A DNA stretch of 48,230 bases from positions 1-48,230 of the forward strand of contig CALKXE010000134.1 of NCBI GenBank assembly GCA_938003955.1. The letters are read 5' to 3'. Below, in pieces: positions 34,501 to 40,780 of the stretch (positions are counted from its first letter, which is position 1; each line of letters opens with the position of its first letter). This stretch comes from an uncultured Saprospiraceae bacterium. GTDB lineage: Bacteria > Bacteroidota > Bacteroidia > Chitinophagales > Saprospiraceae. The notes under the pieces were generated by a model that was given only the letters and a program-made list of their open reading frames with translations, did not search any database and was not told the origin of the DNA. A program made the position numbers and the translations under genes.

Positions 34501-36145
34501 TAAGTCTAATGCCAAAAATAAAAGTAAGGGCAAGACATCAAAGAAAGATGAGAAGAAAGAAGAACGAGAAGTAACGATAATAGAGCGAATTTTACTGAGG
34601 CCTTTATTATCGCTTAGATCTATTAAAGCTACCTATAAGGAAACGGAGGGTACGCTTATTCCAGGGTTTATGGAAGAGTCAAGTTTACTTGGTCTTGCGA
34701 ATGGATTTGGAGCTCCAGGTTGGGGTTTTGCAGCGGGTTTAAGGCCTAATGTCATAGACTTGGATGATAATGGTAATATCACTTCGGATGCTTGGATAGT
34801 TGATCCAAATAAGAAATCTTGGTTTAATCCTAGTCAAATTTTTAGTGAACAAATCAGTCAAAGTAATTCAAGAACTATAGATTTTAAAATTGCTCTAGAG
34901 CCGTTCAAAGATTTTGATATTGATATTGACTTTAAGAAGTCATATAGAAATGATGCGACGTTTATTTTAACCAATAAAAACGTACCGAATCCTGACCTTA
35001 ACTTTATTGATAATCCTGAATTTGTTTCGCAAGCTCAATATGAAGTTGGGTCGTTTGAGGTTACAAATATGGGCATAGGTTCAATGTTTACGGATGCTTC
35101 AGAATTGTATGCTCAATTTAAAAGTGCGAGAGAGAGCATTTCTAACGAATTAGCAATAAGGGACTTTAATGCGATTGGTGACCTTAATAACCCAGATGCG
35201 TTGAATCCGCATTCTGAAGATTGGTTTACCGAAGGTGTGGATACACTATACTATGAAGGCTATGGACCTAACAACTATGATGTTGCCGTTCCAGCATTTT
35301 TGTCTACTTACTTAGGAGGTGAAACAAGTGATTACTCAGATCTTTCTTCGGATGCTAAGAGTCTTAGTTGGTTGCCAAAACCTAACTGGACAATTAAGTA
35401 TGATGGATTATCGAAAATGGATATGTTTAAAAATGTATTTACTAGTTTTACAATAAATCATAGCTATAAAGGAGCTATGCAAGTGAATAGATTCAATACT
35501 ACACTTGAATATAATGAAACGGATCTTTACAACACATCTCCAGTAAACGACAATTATTATTCAAGAATTCAGATCCCTGCTATAATCATATCGGATCAGT
35601 TTTCTCCTCTTATCGGAGTGTCTGTTAAGACAAAAGGGGAAATGACAATAGAAGCGGAATGGAGAAAGTCGAGATCGCTTGGTCTATCTCTAGAAGATCT
35701 AAGAGAGCAGACAAGTAACGAGATTAGATTTGGTTTCGGATATACAATCAAGAACTTCAGATCTGGTAAAAAGAAGAAAGGAAAGAGAAGAAAGAAAGAT
35801 CAAGAAGCAGCTGAAAAGGATGATAAGAAATCTGGAGGTCTAGGAAAGTCTGGTAGCAATGGAGGAGTAAAGAATAATAGAGGAAAGACACTGACTATGA
35901 ATCTTGATTTTTCAATTATGGATACTAAGGAGTTAATTTATGAAGTATCACAGGGAGTTGATGGACAGGTAAACAGTGGGCAGAATACTATTCAGATATC
36001 ACCTAGTGTGGATTATGATATAAATGAAAATCTGACCATGAGATTCTTTTTTGATTATAATTATACGCAGTCTGCAGTCGCTATTAGTTCTGCAAGACGA
36101 TTGAATATAAGAGGTGGAGTAACGGCTCAGTTGAAGATCAACTAA
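28535..36145 (+). CDS. sprA: T9SS outer-membrane translocon SprA (Sov)
   Basis: The ATG at 28535 starts the signal peptide MKITRALVTVLFVAAFIYAA. The 2536-residue product is close to the usual 2300-2500 of SprA, which forms a 36-strand outer-membrane barrel that exports T9SS clients and surface adhesins. Typical features: the N-terminal RLAGVSSKKKGLNAK-DPMERIDIQNSLVDRLFGG, long beta-rich stretches with 'VNIGNDPINNRVFGLDLAYSNEAP' and 'EDDFEGA'-like acidic loops (DEDEDKGGVVSIDDFEGAVS), 'GEVWVNELRAAGLNEKGG', and the final barrel strand MRFFFDYNYTQSAVAISSARRLNIRGGV. Two very basic loops occur, about residues 1969-2014 and 2411-2452. It should secrete the M28, S1, HYR and SdrD proteins in this window. 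A terminator follows at 36171. Confidence 0.97.
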   Translation: MKITRALVTVLFVAAFIYAAIGSGGSRNLPDPYEELYTPTMVSDTIPIKDNYGDHVTDPNNNPFDITSNVIEQKVEYDPATGNYIIYEKIGDEYYRTPSYLTFEEYLEFKKKEQQKAYFQRLAGVSSKKKGLNAKTDPMERIDIQNSLVDRLFGGTEVNIQPQGQVDVTLQSTYYNSFQVEQGFGGNGVQFNPIDPDVDIRVSTEGNIGTKLNLDFNYDTQSTFNFDQQIKLEYDTEAFGEDDIIKKLEAGNVSLPLRGNLIQGAQSLFGLKTELQFGNLRLTAIASQQQSEQNSIRIENGASVQEFELSPDEYDENRHFFLSHYNRATFEENLSNLPQVKTSFRISQLEVWISEDRPTYQQRSSPIVALSDLGEPDIEKYTGEYPIGSDFEPFNGLLGVGSKFDDQIGKGNILPDNRVNGIYENIVLNENSLPEYEDVESQNLVASVLESKGFVQNRDFAVFTGRKLSGNEFSYNEQLGMLSLNIRLRPNQNLAVAYNYTYTRNCDEIYNVGNLSADGSQFSSTTRVSEPGQQDTMTNVEPQKVLFTKLLKSSNQQTDVSTWDLMMKNVYPLRATQLNPEEFRFDIFYEDDSDGSLKKYIPISGFINQPLLEVFNLDRLNKYNDPQADGLFDFVPGITVIPSSGSVVFPVLEPFGSSLDSLLKGLPQEEIDKFKFQQLYDTSITIAKQSLEFNKFLMKGEVTSASNGEINLGPFVPEGSVTVRAGGVLLQEGADYEVDYSLGRLRIINDSYLQQGTPINVNFEDQSLFSLQQKTMLGLRADYDFNDNFSLGATYLKLSERPFTRKVNIGNDPINNRVFGLDLAYSNEAPLVTKIVDKLPFYSTKEKSSINFSAEAAFLKPGHSGAINAGDEDEDKGGVVSIDDFEGAVSGLLLGGFNPNQWRLASTPLEFDESGYINDLRYGANRAKINWYSIDRQARNGGDNDSPYTRLIDQEELFNRDVQVGQSELLTFDIGYYPSERGPYNFDLPGGLQDTSGQILSAGIKPDDETADVELLDPESRWGGIMRNFQNTDFEAANYEFIEFWMLNPYMARPDGEQHAANEEGKIVFQLGNISEDIIKDGNQFYENTLPLGPESVTSLTQTNWGQVSLLQPVSNGFDVQRGFVQDVGFDGIKDSLESILHADYLNSLFTGGDVYNSDIQNDPAGDNYDFINAQNSTESLLARFKNFNNPEGNAPIGPDNVDNQFARGNRNPESEDLNNNRSLDTGESYYNYEVDIKKAMGDSLDLSGSGNRYVTESKTIPGNNGREDEIWYRYRIPIVNNNFSTKVGEIAGFRAIQFMRMYMTEFSSAKTFRLADFQLVRNLWRKSDVVCDSSDISELDVVFSVDEVGVEENGDKQPFGYVTPKGIVQEELFSTFANLLQDEKSLSLNFCNLDDGCEVGINKLAKLDLTQYDRLQLFMHAEEEVGTEIPEGELYGYIRFGKDLVDHYYEYEIPLKISDASVANPQTRVWPDTNMIDVKFSEFKQAKIQRIIANASLVEEFQYFDEGRPDNTGVIRVKGTPSLGYIKVFEVGVRNRSPEDGQEAFCGEVWVNELRAAGLNEKGGMAAQARLQIQMADLGEINLAANYSTVGWGGLDQRLLERNREEILQYDAAANLQLGKFFPSDWGINIPFYAQYSKDNSYQQFDPYERDLTVDEKVEALQARGSTDEEINDVKERSKETSTVKTFNFTNVKKEGKGGKPWSISNFSASYAYTETVKTDAIIEKDITQEYATTVDYNYSNKAKAIQPFKKVKNKNLRLIKEFNFNLLPKSFTFSTNINRLKNSRTFRLPATPVFQFDDRRFLWDRNYGLNWDFSKALKFTFRAKASSLIDELRQVGIAETAEQRDWADETGSKLNADGSQYDQSQEDDYRNNNLRNLGRSKNYTHNVGLQYTLPIRYLPYMDWINVKTDYKADYSWAAGSLIRIDDVSSDRFGADGTPLGNIIQNNQTRSINGTFSFDKLYAKSKYLKKIDKGNKKSRRSRSRNSTSKSNAKNKSKGKTSKKDEKKEEREVTIIERILLRPLLSLRSIKATYKETEGTLIPGFMEESSLLGLANGFGAPGWGFAAGLRPNVIDLDDNGNITSDAWIVDPNKKSWFNPSQIFSEQISQSNSRTIDFKIALEPFKDFDIDIDFKKSYRNDATFILTNKNVPNPDLNFIDNPEFVSQAQYEVGSFEVTNMGIGSMFTDASELYAQFKSARESISNELAIRDFNAIGDLNNPDALNPHSEDWFTEGVDTLYYEGYGPNNYDVAVPAFLSTYLGGETSDYSDLSSDAKSLSWLPKPNWTIKYDGLSKMDMFKNVFTSFTINHSYKGAMQVNRFNTTLEYNETDLYNTSPVNDNYYSRIQIPAIIISDQFSPLIGVSVKTKGEMTIEAEWRKSRSLGLSLEDLREQTSNEIRFGFGYTIKNFRSGKKKKGKRRKKDQEAAEKDDKKSGGLGKSGSNGGVKNNRGKTLTMNLDFSIMDTKELIYEVSQGVDGQVNSGQNTIQISPSVDYDINENLTMRFFFDYNYTQSAVAISSARRLNIRGGVTAQLKIN

Positions 36146-36170
36146 AAGATTGCACTACTTAGATATAGAA

Positions 36171-36205
36171 AAGCTTATTCATCAACTCGATGGATAAGCT
36201 TTTTT
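36171..36205 (+). terminator. Intrinsic terminator of sprA
   Basis: A 13-bp stem (AAGCTTATTCATC, 36171-36183, with 36189-36201, one G-U) with a 5-base loop is followed by a T-run. It starts 26 bases after the sprA stop. Confidence 0.88.
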
Positions 36206-36281
36206 GATTATAGAAAGATCAGCCTATCTATTAATCTATCAAAAAAGTAAGGCCCTATTAGCACACCGCGCCCGAGCCAAT

Positions 36282-36320
36282 CTAAACATCCCCCTTCGGA
36301 GGGGGCTTGGGGGTGGACGT
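36282..36320. repeat. GC-rich REP-like hairpin in the sprA-rsmA spacer
   Basis: CCCCCT-TCGG-AGGGGG (36290-36305) forms a compact hairpin, followed by GCTTGGGGGTGGACG. The block is far more GC-rich than its AT-rich surroundings and resembles dispersed palindromic repeats of Bacteroidota. The rest of 36206-36559 holds nothing recognisable. Confidence 0.65.
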
Positions 36321-36559
36321 TGTCGTATATTTAGTCATCCACATCACTTCCTCTGCCCCTTGTTTCAGTATACCTTAAATATATTATTACTTCCATTATT
36401 CAAAGGTATTCGACATATCTAGCCTCTGTAATTTTTTCTCGTACATATGCAAAATAGCTTTCGCAAAAAATAACGATAAGAGAAAAATACCTTTTCTTGA
36501 ACTCCCAATTAAAATACAACATTATATGTACCTTTACAACACATACAAATACATGAATA

Positions 36560-37360
36560 TTGAGAGCTAAAAAATCCTTCGGTCAACACTTCTTAATTAA
36601 TCAACCATTATCTAAGAAGATCGCTTACTCCTTGCGAATGGAGTCTGATATCAAGAATGTTCTTGAAATTGGTCCCGGTAAAGGAGTACTTACGAAATAC
36701 TTACTTGAGCAGGATATTAACCTAAGGGTTTGCGAGGCGGATAAGGATATGGTGACCTACTTAGAAGATCACTATCCCAAATTACATGATAATATTATCT
36801 TCTTGGATTTTCTGAAGTTGGATATGAGCAAGGTATTTGATGGAGAGCCATTCTATATGATTGGTAATTACCCATACAATATATCTTCTCAGATACTATT
36901 CAAGATGGTGAAGCATAGAGAATTGATACCGGAGATGATAGGTATGTTTCAAAAAGAGGTTTCGGACAGAGTAATAGCTCCTCCTGGAAGTAGAACCTAT
37001 GGTGTAGTCAGTGTACTTATTCAGGCATTCTATAAAGGAGAGAACGTAGTACGCGTAAGTCCTGGTTCGTTTAATCCGCCGCCTAAAGTAAACTCTTCAG
37101 TGATTAGGCTGACAAGAAAAGAGAATCTAGATCTAGGGTGTGATTATAGTCTATTCCGTACAGTGGTGAAGACAGCATTTGGCCAACGAAGAAAAATGAT
37201 GAGAAATACGCTCAAAGGATTGGTCAAAGATGAAAGCCTGTTGAAAGATGATTATTTCAAAAGAAGGCCTGAGCAACTCGGTGTCGAAGAGTTCGTAGAT
37301 CTGACCATAAGAATACAACAAGCACAGGAAGATTATAAAGGAGACGAAACTTCTGATTAG
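36560..37360 (+). CDS. rsmA: 16S rRNA (adenine1518/1519-N6)-dimethyltransferase
   Basis: This is a 266-residue protein. The start is TTG at 36560: a stop (TGA) lies two codons upstream in frame, and the hallmark RAKKSFGQHFLINQ follows directly. SAM motif I is LEIGPGKG (35-42), and the catalytic motif is N103-YPYN, a Tyr variant of NLPYN. The C-terminal SSVIRLTRKE and TAFGQRRKMMRNTLKGL segments are typical of KsgA/RsmA. The enzyme dimethylates two adenosines near the 3' end of 16S rRNA during small-subunit maturation. Confidence 0.96.
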   Translation: MRAKKSFGQHFLINQPLSKKIAYSLRMESDIKNVLEIGPGKGVLTKYLLEQDINLRVCEADKDMVTYLEDHYPKLHDNIIFLDFLKLDMSKVFDGEPFYMIGNYPYNISSQILFKMVKHRELIPEMIGMFQKEVSDRVIAPPGSRTYGVVSVLIQAFYKGENVVRVSPGSFNPPPKVNSSVIRLTRKENLDLGCDYSLFRTVVKTAFGQRRKMMRNTLKGLVKDESLLKDDYFKRRPEQLGVEEFVDLTIRIQQAQEDYKGDETSD

Positions 37361-37458
37361 GGGAAAGTGTTGATATTACTGGTATCGTAAGTAGATGCTG
37401 ATAGAGTCTGTTTTTGACTCTAAGATTAAATTAGAAAACGATTTCAAAAAATAACATA

Positions 37459-37905
37459 ATGAGATTACAAGAGAGAATAATGCCAGATCTTAAGACAGCT
37501 ATGAAAGCTAAAGATAAGCCTGCGTTAAGAACGATAAGAGCTGTGAAAGCAGCCATATTACTCCAGCAAACAGATGGAACAAATACAGAAATGACAGAAG
37601 AGATGGAGATCAAATTGATCCAGAAAATGGTGAAACAACGTCAGGACTCAATGGACATCTTTGTGAAGCAGGGAAGAGAAGATTTAGCTGAAACGGAAAA
37701 GGAAGAACTAGAAGTATTGAAAAGATACCTGCCGGAGCAGTTGTCAGAAGATCAGATCAAGGAGATCGTAAGTAAGATAATAGCTGATACTGGAGCTGAA
37801 GGGATGAAAGATATGGGCAAAGTTATGGGCCTAGCATCTAAAGAGCTTGCAGGGAAAGCAGATGGTAAAACAATATCTGGAGTTGTAAAAGCTTCATTGA
37901 CATAA
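37459..37905 (+). CDS. GatB/YqeY domain protein
   Basis: This is a 148-residue protein matching the YqeY family along its whole length: an N-terminal helical domain (LQERIMPDLKTAMKAKDKPALRTIRAVKAAI), a linker with EEMEIKLIQKMVKQRQDSMDIF, and the C-terminal tail-like domain EELEVLKRYLPEQLSEDQIKEIV ... MGKVMGLASKELAGKADGKTISGVVKASL. The C-terminal part resembles the tRNA-binding domain of GatB, an amidotransferase subunit. The role of stand-alone YqeY proteins is not settled. Nine bases separate it from the next gene, so it starts a small operon with the lipoprotein and aroE. Confidence 0.93.
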   Translation: MRLQERIMPDLKTAMKAKDKPALRTIRAVKAAILLQQTDGTNTEMTEEMEIKLIQKMVKQRQDSMDIFVKQGREDLAETEKEELEVLKRYLPEQLSEDQIKEIVSKIIADTGAEGMKDMGKVMGLASKELAGKADGKTISGVVKASLT

Positions 37906-37914
37906 AACAAGATT

Positions 37915-38373
37915 ATGGATTTTCGGATTAAAAGTATTGCGACTTTTACTTTGTGCTTGATCATATTTTTATCATCATGTACTACGATGAAACAGATTCC
38001 CAATGATAAAGCGGAATCAGATATCAAAGCGGTAATGAAGATGCAAGAACAAGCATGGAGTGATGGAGATGTACATCAGTTCATGGAAGGATATTGGAAA
38101 TCCGAAAATCTATCATTTGTTGGTAAAAGTGGAATAAATAAAGGCTGGGAGACTACTCTGAATAACTATATCAAAGGATACCCGAGTAAAGATGCAATGG
38201 GTAAGTTGACATTTGATGTTTTAGAGATGAACAGGATATCGGCTGATGCTTATCATATGATCGGACGATATACTTTGGTCAGAAAAGCAGATAAACCTAC
38301 AGGATTGTTTACATTGATCTGGAAGTATATCGATGGTCATTGGCTTATCGTATCCGATCATACTAGTGGATAG
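37915..38373 (+). CDS. DUF4440/SnoaL-like (NTF2-fold) lipoprotein
   Basis: This is a 152-residue protein. A lipoprotein signal ends in LSSC (Cys22). The mature part begins AESDIKAVMKMQEQAWSDGDVHQFMEGYW, the usual first helices of the NTF2-like fold, and continues with curved-sheet strands (SFVGKSGINKGWETTLNNYIKGYP, DAYHMIGRYTL, GLFTLIWKYIDGHWLIVSDHTS). Family members bind or turn over small molecules, but no catalytic residue can be named. It sits between the yqeY-like gene and aroE, with 20 bases to aroE. Confidence 0.82.
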   Translation: MDFRIKSIATFTLCLIIFLSSCTTMKQIPNDKAESDIKAVMKMQEQAWSDGDVHQFMEGYWKSENLSFVGKSGINKGWETTLNNYIKGYPSKDAMGKLTFDVLEMNRISADAYHMIGRYTLVRKADKPTGLFTLIWKYIDGHWLIVSDHTSG

Positions 38374-38393
38374 TACTTAAATTACATTACAAT

Positions 38394-39128
38394 ATGAGTC
38401 ACAAACTCGGTCTGATAGGATATCCTCTTTCCCATTCATTTTCTCCTTCTTATTTCGCAGAAAAATTTGCTCAATTGGGCATCAACGATTCAGAATATCT
38501 TGCATATTCTATTGATGAAATTGGTAAGATCAATAAGATATTCGAATCAGGTGTCACAGGTCTGAATGTGACAATTCCATACAAAGAACTAGTAATACCA
38601 TTTCTAGACGAGTTGAGCGAAGAGGCAGAGGAAATAGGTGCAGTAAATACCATTAAGATAGAGAATGGCCGTAAGGTTGGATACAACACTGATGTCTTTG
38701 GTTTTAAAGCTTCTTTGTTAGATCAAATAGGTGATGCGAGGATAGAAAGAGCTTTGGTTCTAGGAAGTGGAGGAGCATCAAAAGCTGTTAAGTTTGTATT
38801 GGGCAAACTGGGTATAGATTTTAAGATCGTATCGAGGAAAGAACAGTATTTGACTTACGGAAAATTGAATAGAGAAACCATTCAAAATCACAAATTAATT
38901 ATAAATACTACACCGCTTGGAATGTATCCTAATGTGGATAATTGTCCTGATTTACCTTATGAAGGACTTACGAAGCATCATTTTTTATATGACTTAGTTT
39001 ATAATCCAGAAAAAACATTGTTCTTGAAAAAAGGAGAATCTGCTGGAGCAGGCATAAAAAATGGAAATGATATGCTAATTTTACAAGCGGAGAAGTCATG
39101 GGAGATATGGAATGAGTATTTGAAATGA
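38394..39128 (+). CDS. aroE: Shikimate dehydrogenase
   Basis: This is a 244-residue protein. Substrate-binding residues are visible: S15 and S17 in PLSHSFSP, the catalytic K64 in TIPYKE, N85 in GAVNT and D100 in GYNTD. The NADPH-binding fold has the loop GSGGAS (124-129). NTTPLGMYPN and NGNDMLILQAEKSWEIW are further family marks. The enzyme reduces 3-dehydroshikimate to shikimate with NADPH, in chorismate and aromatic amino acid synthesis. It ends the yqeY-lipoprotein-aroE run. Confidence 0.96.
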   Translation: MSHKLGLIGYPLSHSFSPSYFAEKFAQLGINDSEYLAYSIDEIGKINKIFESGVTGLNVTIPYKELVIPFLDELSEEAEEIGAVNTIKIENGRKVGYNTDVFGFKASLLDQIGDARIERALVLGSGGASKAVKFVLGKLGIDFKIVSRKEQYLTYGKLNRETIQNHKLIINTTPLGMYPNVDNCPDLPYEGLTKHHFLYDLVYNPEKTLFLKKGESAGAGIKNGNDMLILQAEKSWEIWNEYLK

Positions 39129-39225
39129 GTGAATACTAAATTGGTGACAGATTTTTCTTGAAATAAGCATGTAGATGCTTGATGTTTTTACCATCTTCGA
39201 TAAATGTTTTTATTTGATACAATTG

Positions 39226-39247
39226 AAACATCAATTAATTGATGTTT
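39226..39247. promoter_or_regulatory. 22-bp perfect palindrome upstream of proline dehydrogenase
   Basis: Arms AAACATCAATT (39226-39236) and 39237-39247 are perfectly complementary with no spacer, 32 bases before the ATG at 39280. It is either an operator for the proline dehydrogenase gene or the terminator of aroE; only four T follow, so a terminator would be weak. Confidence 0.5.
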
Positions 39248-39279
39248 TAGTAGATTTAATTTGAAATAAAAGAGCCTCT

Positions 39280-40497
39280 ATGAGCGAATCTAAACCAGCT
39301 AATCCTTCGAGTGTAAATAATAATTCTTCTAGTATAGATTTTACGAATACGGAGATTGCTTTTTCTGCAAAGTCAGACAAGGAGTTAAAAAAAATGGCTA
39401 AATTATTCAGCCTCATGAATAAGAGCGCATTAGTTAATGTAGGATCCAAATTGGGGTTAATAGCGATTAAGCTGCGTCTTCCATTTGTAGATTATATCGT
39501 TAAACAAACAATCTTCCAACAATTTTGTGGTGGTGAAAATCTAAACGATTGTCAAAAGTCGATTGATACATTATATAAGAATAACACGCTCACCATTCTT
39601 GATTTTGGAGCGGAGGGAAAGAGTGAAGAGGAGGAATTGAATAATGTTATGTCTGAGACGATACGTGCTATTGAATTCGCGGCATCGAATGTATCAGTTC
39701 CTGTTATCAGTACTAAGATTACTGGTATGGTTGATAATGGTATTCTCATTAAGTTACAGAATAAAGAACAACTTAGCTCAGGAGAGCAAAAAGAATACGA
39801 GGCATTGCTGGAACGAATTGATAAAGTGTGCAGCAAAGCCGCAGAGTTGGAAGTCGGAGTTTTTGTAGATGCTGAAGAAAGTTGGTTGCAAGATCCGATT
39901 GATAATCTTGTCATGGATATGATGGCAAAGTATAATAATGATAGAGTCAATATATACAACACATACCAATTATACAGACATGACAAGTTAGAAGACCTGA
40001 AAGCGCATCACAAAATAGCTACTGAAGGCGGATTTTTGTTTGGAGCGAAGCTCGTTAGAGGCGCTTATATGGAAAAAGAAAGAGAACGAGCTTCGGAAAT
40101 GAATTACAAATCTCCTATTCAACCTGATAAAGCTTCTACCGATAGAGATTTTGATGCTGGAATAGATTACTGCGTTAGGAATTATAAAAATATTGCATCA
40201 TGCTGTGCATCACACAATCTAGAAAGCAATAGAAAACAAGCGGTTCTAATAGATGAATTGGGACTGGATAAAGCACATCCACATTTTAATTTTTGTCAGT
40301 TATATGGGATGAGTGATCATATAACATTTAATATCGGTAAAGCTGGGTATAATGTAGCTAAGTATGTACCATATGGTCCTATTAGAGATGTCGTTCCATA
40401 TCTTATAAGACGTGCCCAAGAAAACTCTTCGGTTACAGGCGAGATGAGTAGAGAACTAAGCCTAATCAAAAGCGAAATCAAAAGAAGAGGAATCTAA
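39280..40497 (+). CDS. Proline dehydrogenase (PutA/PRODH family)
   Basis: This is a 405-residue, stand-alone enzyme without the P5C dehydrogenase domain. The FAD-binding TIM-barrel motifs are present: LTILDFGAEGK, ISTKITGMVDN, VGVFVDAEESWLQDP, NTYQLYRHD, FGAKLVRGAYMEKERERA and the substrate-binding end FNFCQLYGMSDH ... YGPIRDVVPYLIRRAQEN. It oxidises L-proline to pyrroline-5-carboxylate and passes electrons to the membrane quinone pool. The N-terminal 25 residues are low-complexity Ser/Asn. It is an independent gene with a palindrome just upstream. Confidence 0.94.
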   Translation: MSESKPANPSSVNNNSSSIDFTNTEIAFSAKSDKELKKMAKLFSLMNKSALVNVGSKLGLIAIKLRLPFVDYIVKQTIFQQFCGGENLNDCQKSIDTLYKNNTLTILDFGAEGKSEEEELNNVMSETIRAIEFAASNVSVPVISTKITGMVDNGILIKLQNKEQLSSGEQKEYEALLERIDKVCSKAAELEVGVFVDAEESWLQDPIDNLVMDMMAKYNNDRVNIYNTYQLYRHDKLEDLKAHHKIATEGGFLFGAKLVRGAYMEKERERASEMNYKSPIQPDKASTDRDFDAGIDYCVRNYKNIASCCASHNLESNRKQAVLIDELGLDKAHPHFNFCQLYGMSDHITFNIGKAGYNVAKYVPYGPIRDVVPYLIRRAQENSSVTGEMSRELSLIKSEIKRRGI

Positions 40498-40684
40498 TTT
40501 GAATCAATAAAACCGATTTGTCTGACATCTCAAAGAGTGTCTGACATTTATTCTTTAAAATTAGATTTTGAAATCTAGCAACAAGGTTTTTAGTAAAACA
40601 GACCCATTCAAGAACTGATATTAAATAGGCAAGATACTTTGTAATTCAACATTTTGGCTTGCGCTCATCAAAGATCATAGCTAC

Positions 40685-40720
40685 AAAAAAGAGCCGAACC
40701 ACACATCAGGCTCGACTCTT
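40685..40720 (-). terminator. Intrinsic terminator of the SdrD-like gene
   Basis: A 12-bp stem with two G-U pairs (40689-40700 with 40709-40720) and an 8-base loop is followed on the minus strand by six U. It lies 60 bases past the stop codon. Confidence 0.85.
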
Positions 40721-40780
40721 ATTAAAACCAAAACTCTATCTTGAGTGCAGTAATGAAATCCATTTCTGCACGTTATATCA

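Noticed and set aside
36204..36422. 72-codon open frame containing NIPLRRGLGGGR
   Set aside because: The central part is translated from the GC-rich REP-like hairpin at 36290-36320 and the rest has no domain, start context or signal; it is a chance frame.
40523..40552. Direct TGTCTGACA repeat after the proline dehydrogenase gene
   Set aside because: The copies are direct, not inverted, so no convincing terminator forms; too short to call a repeat family.
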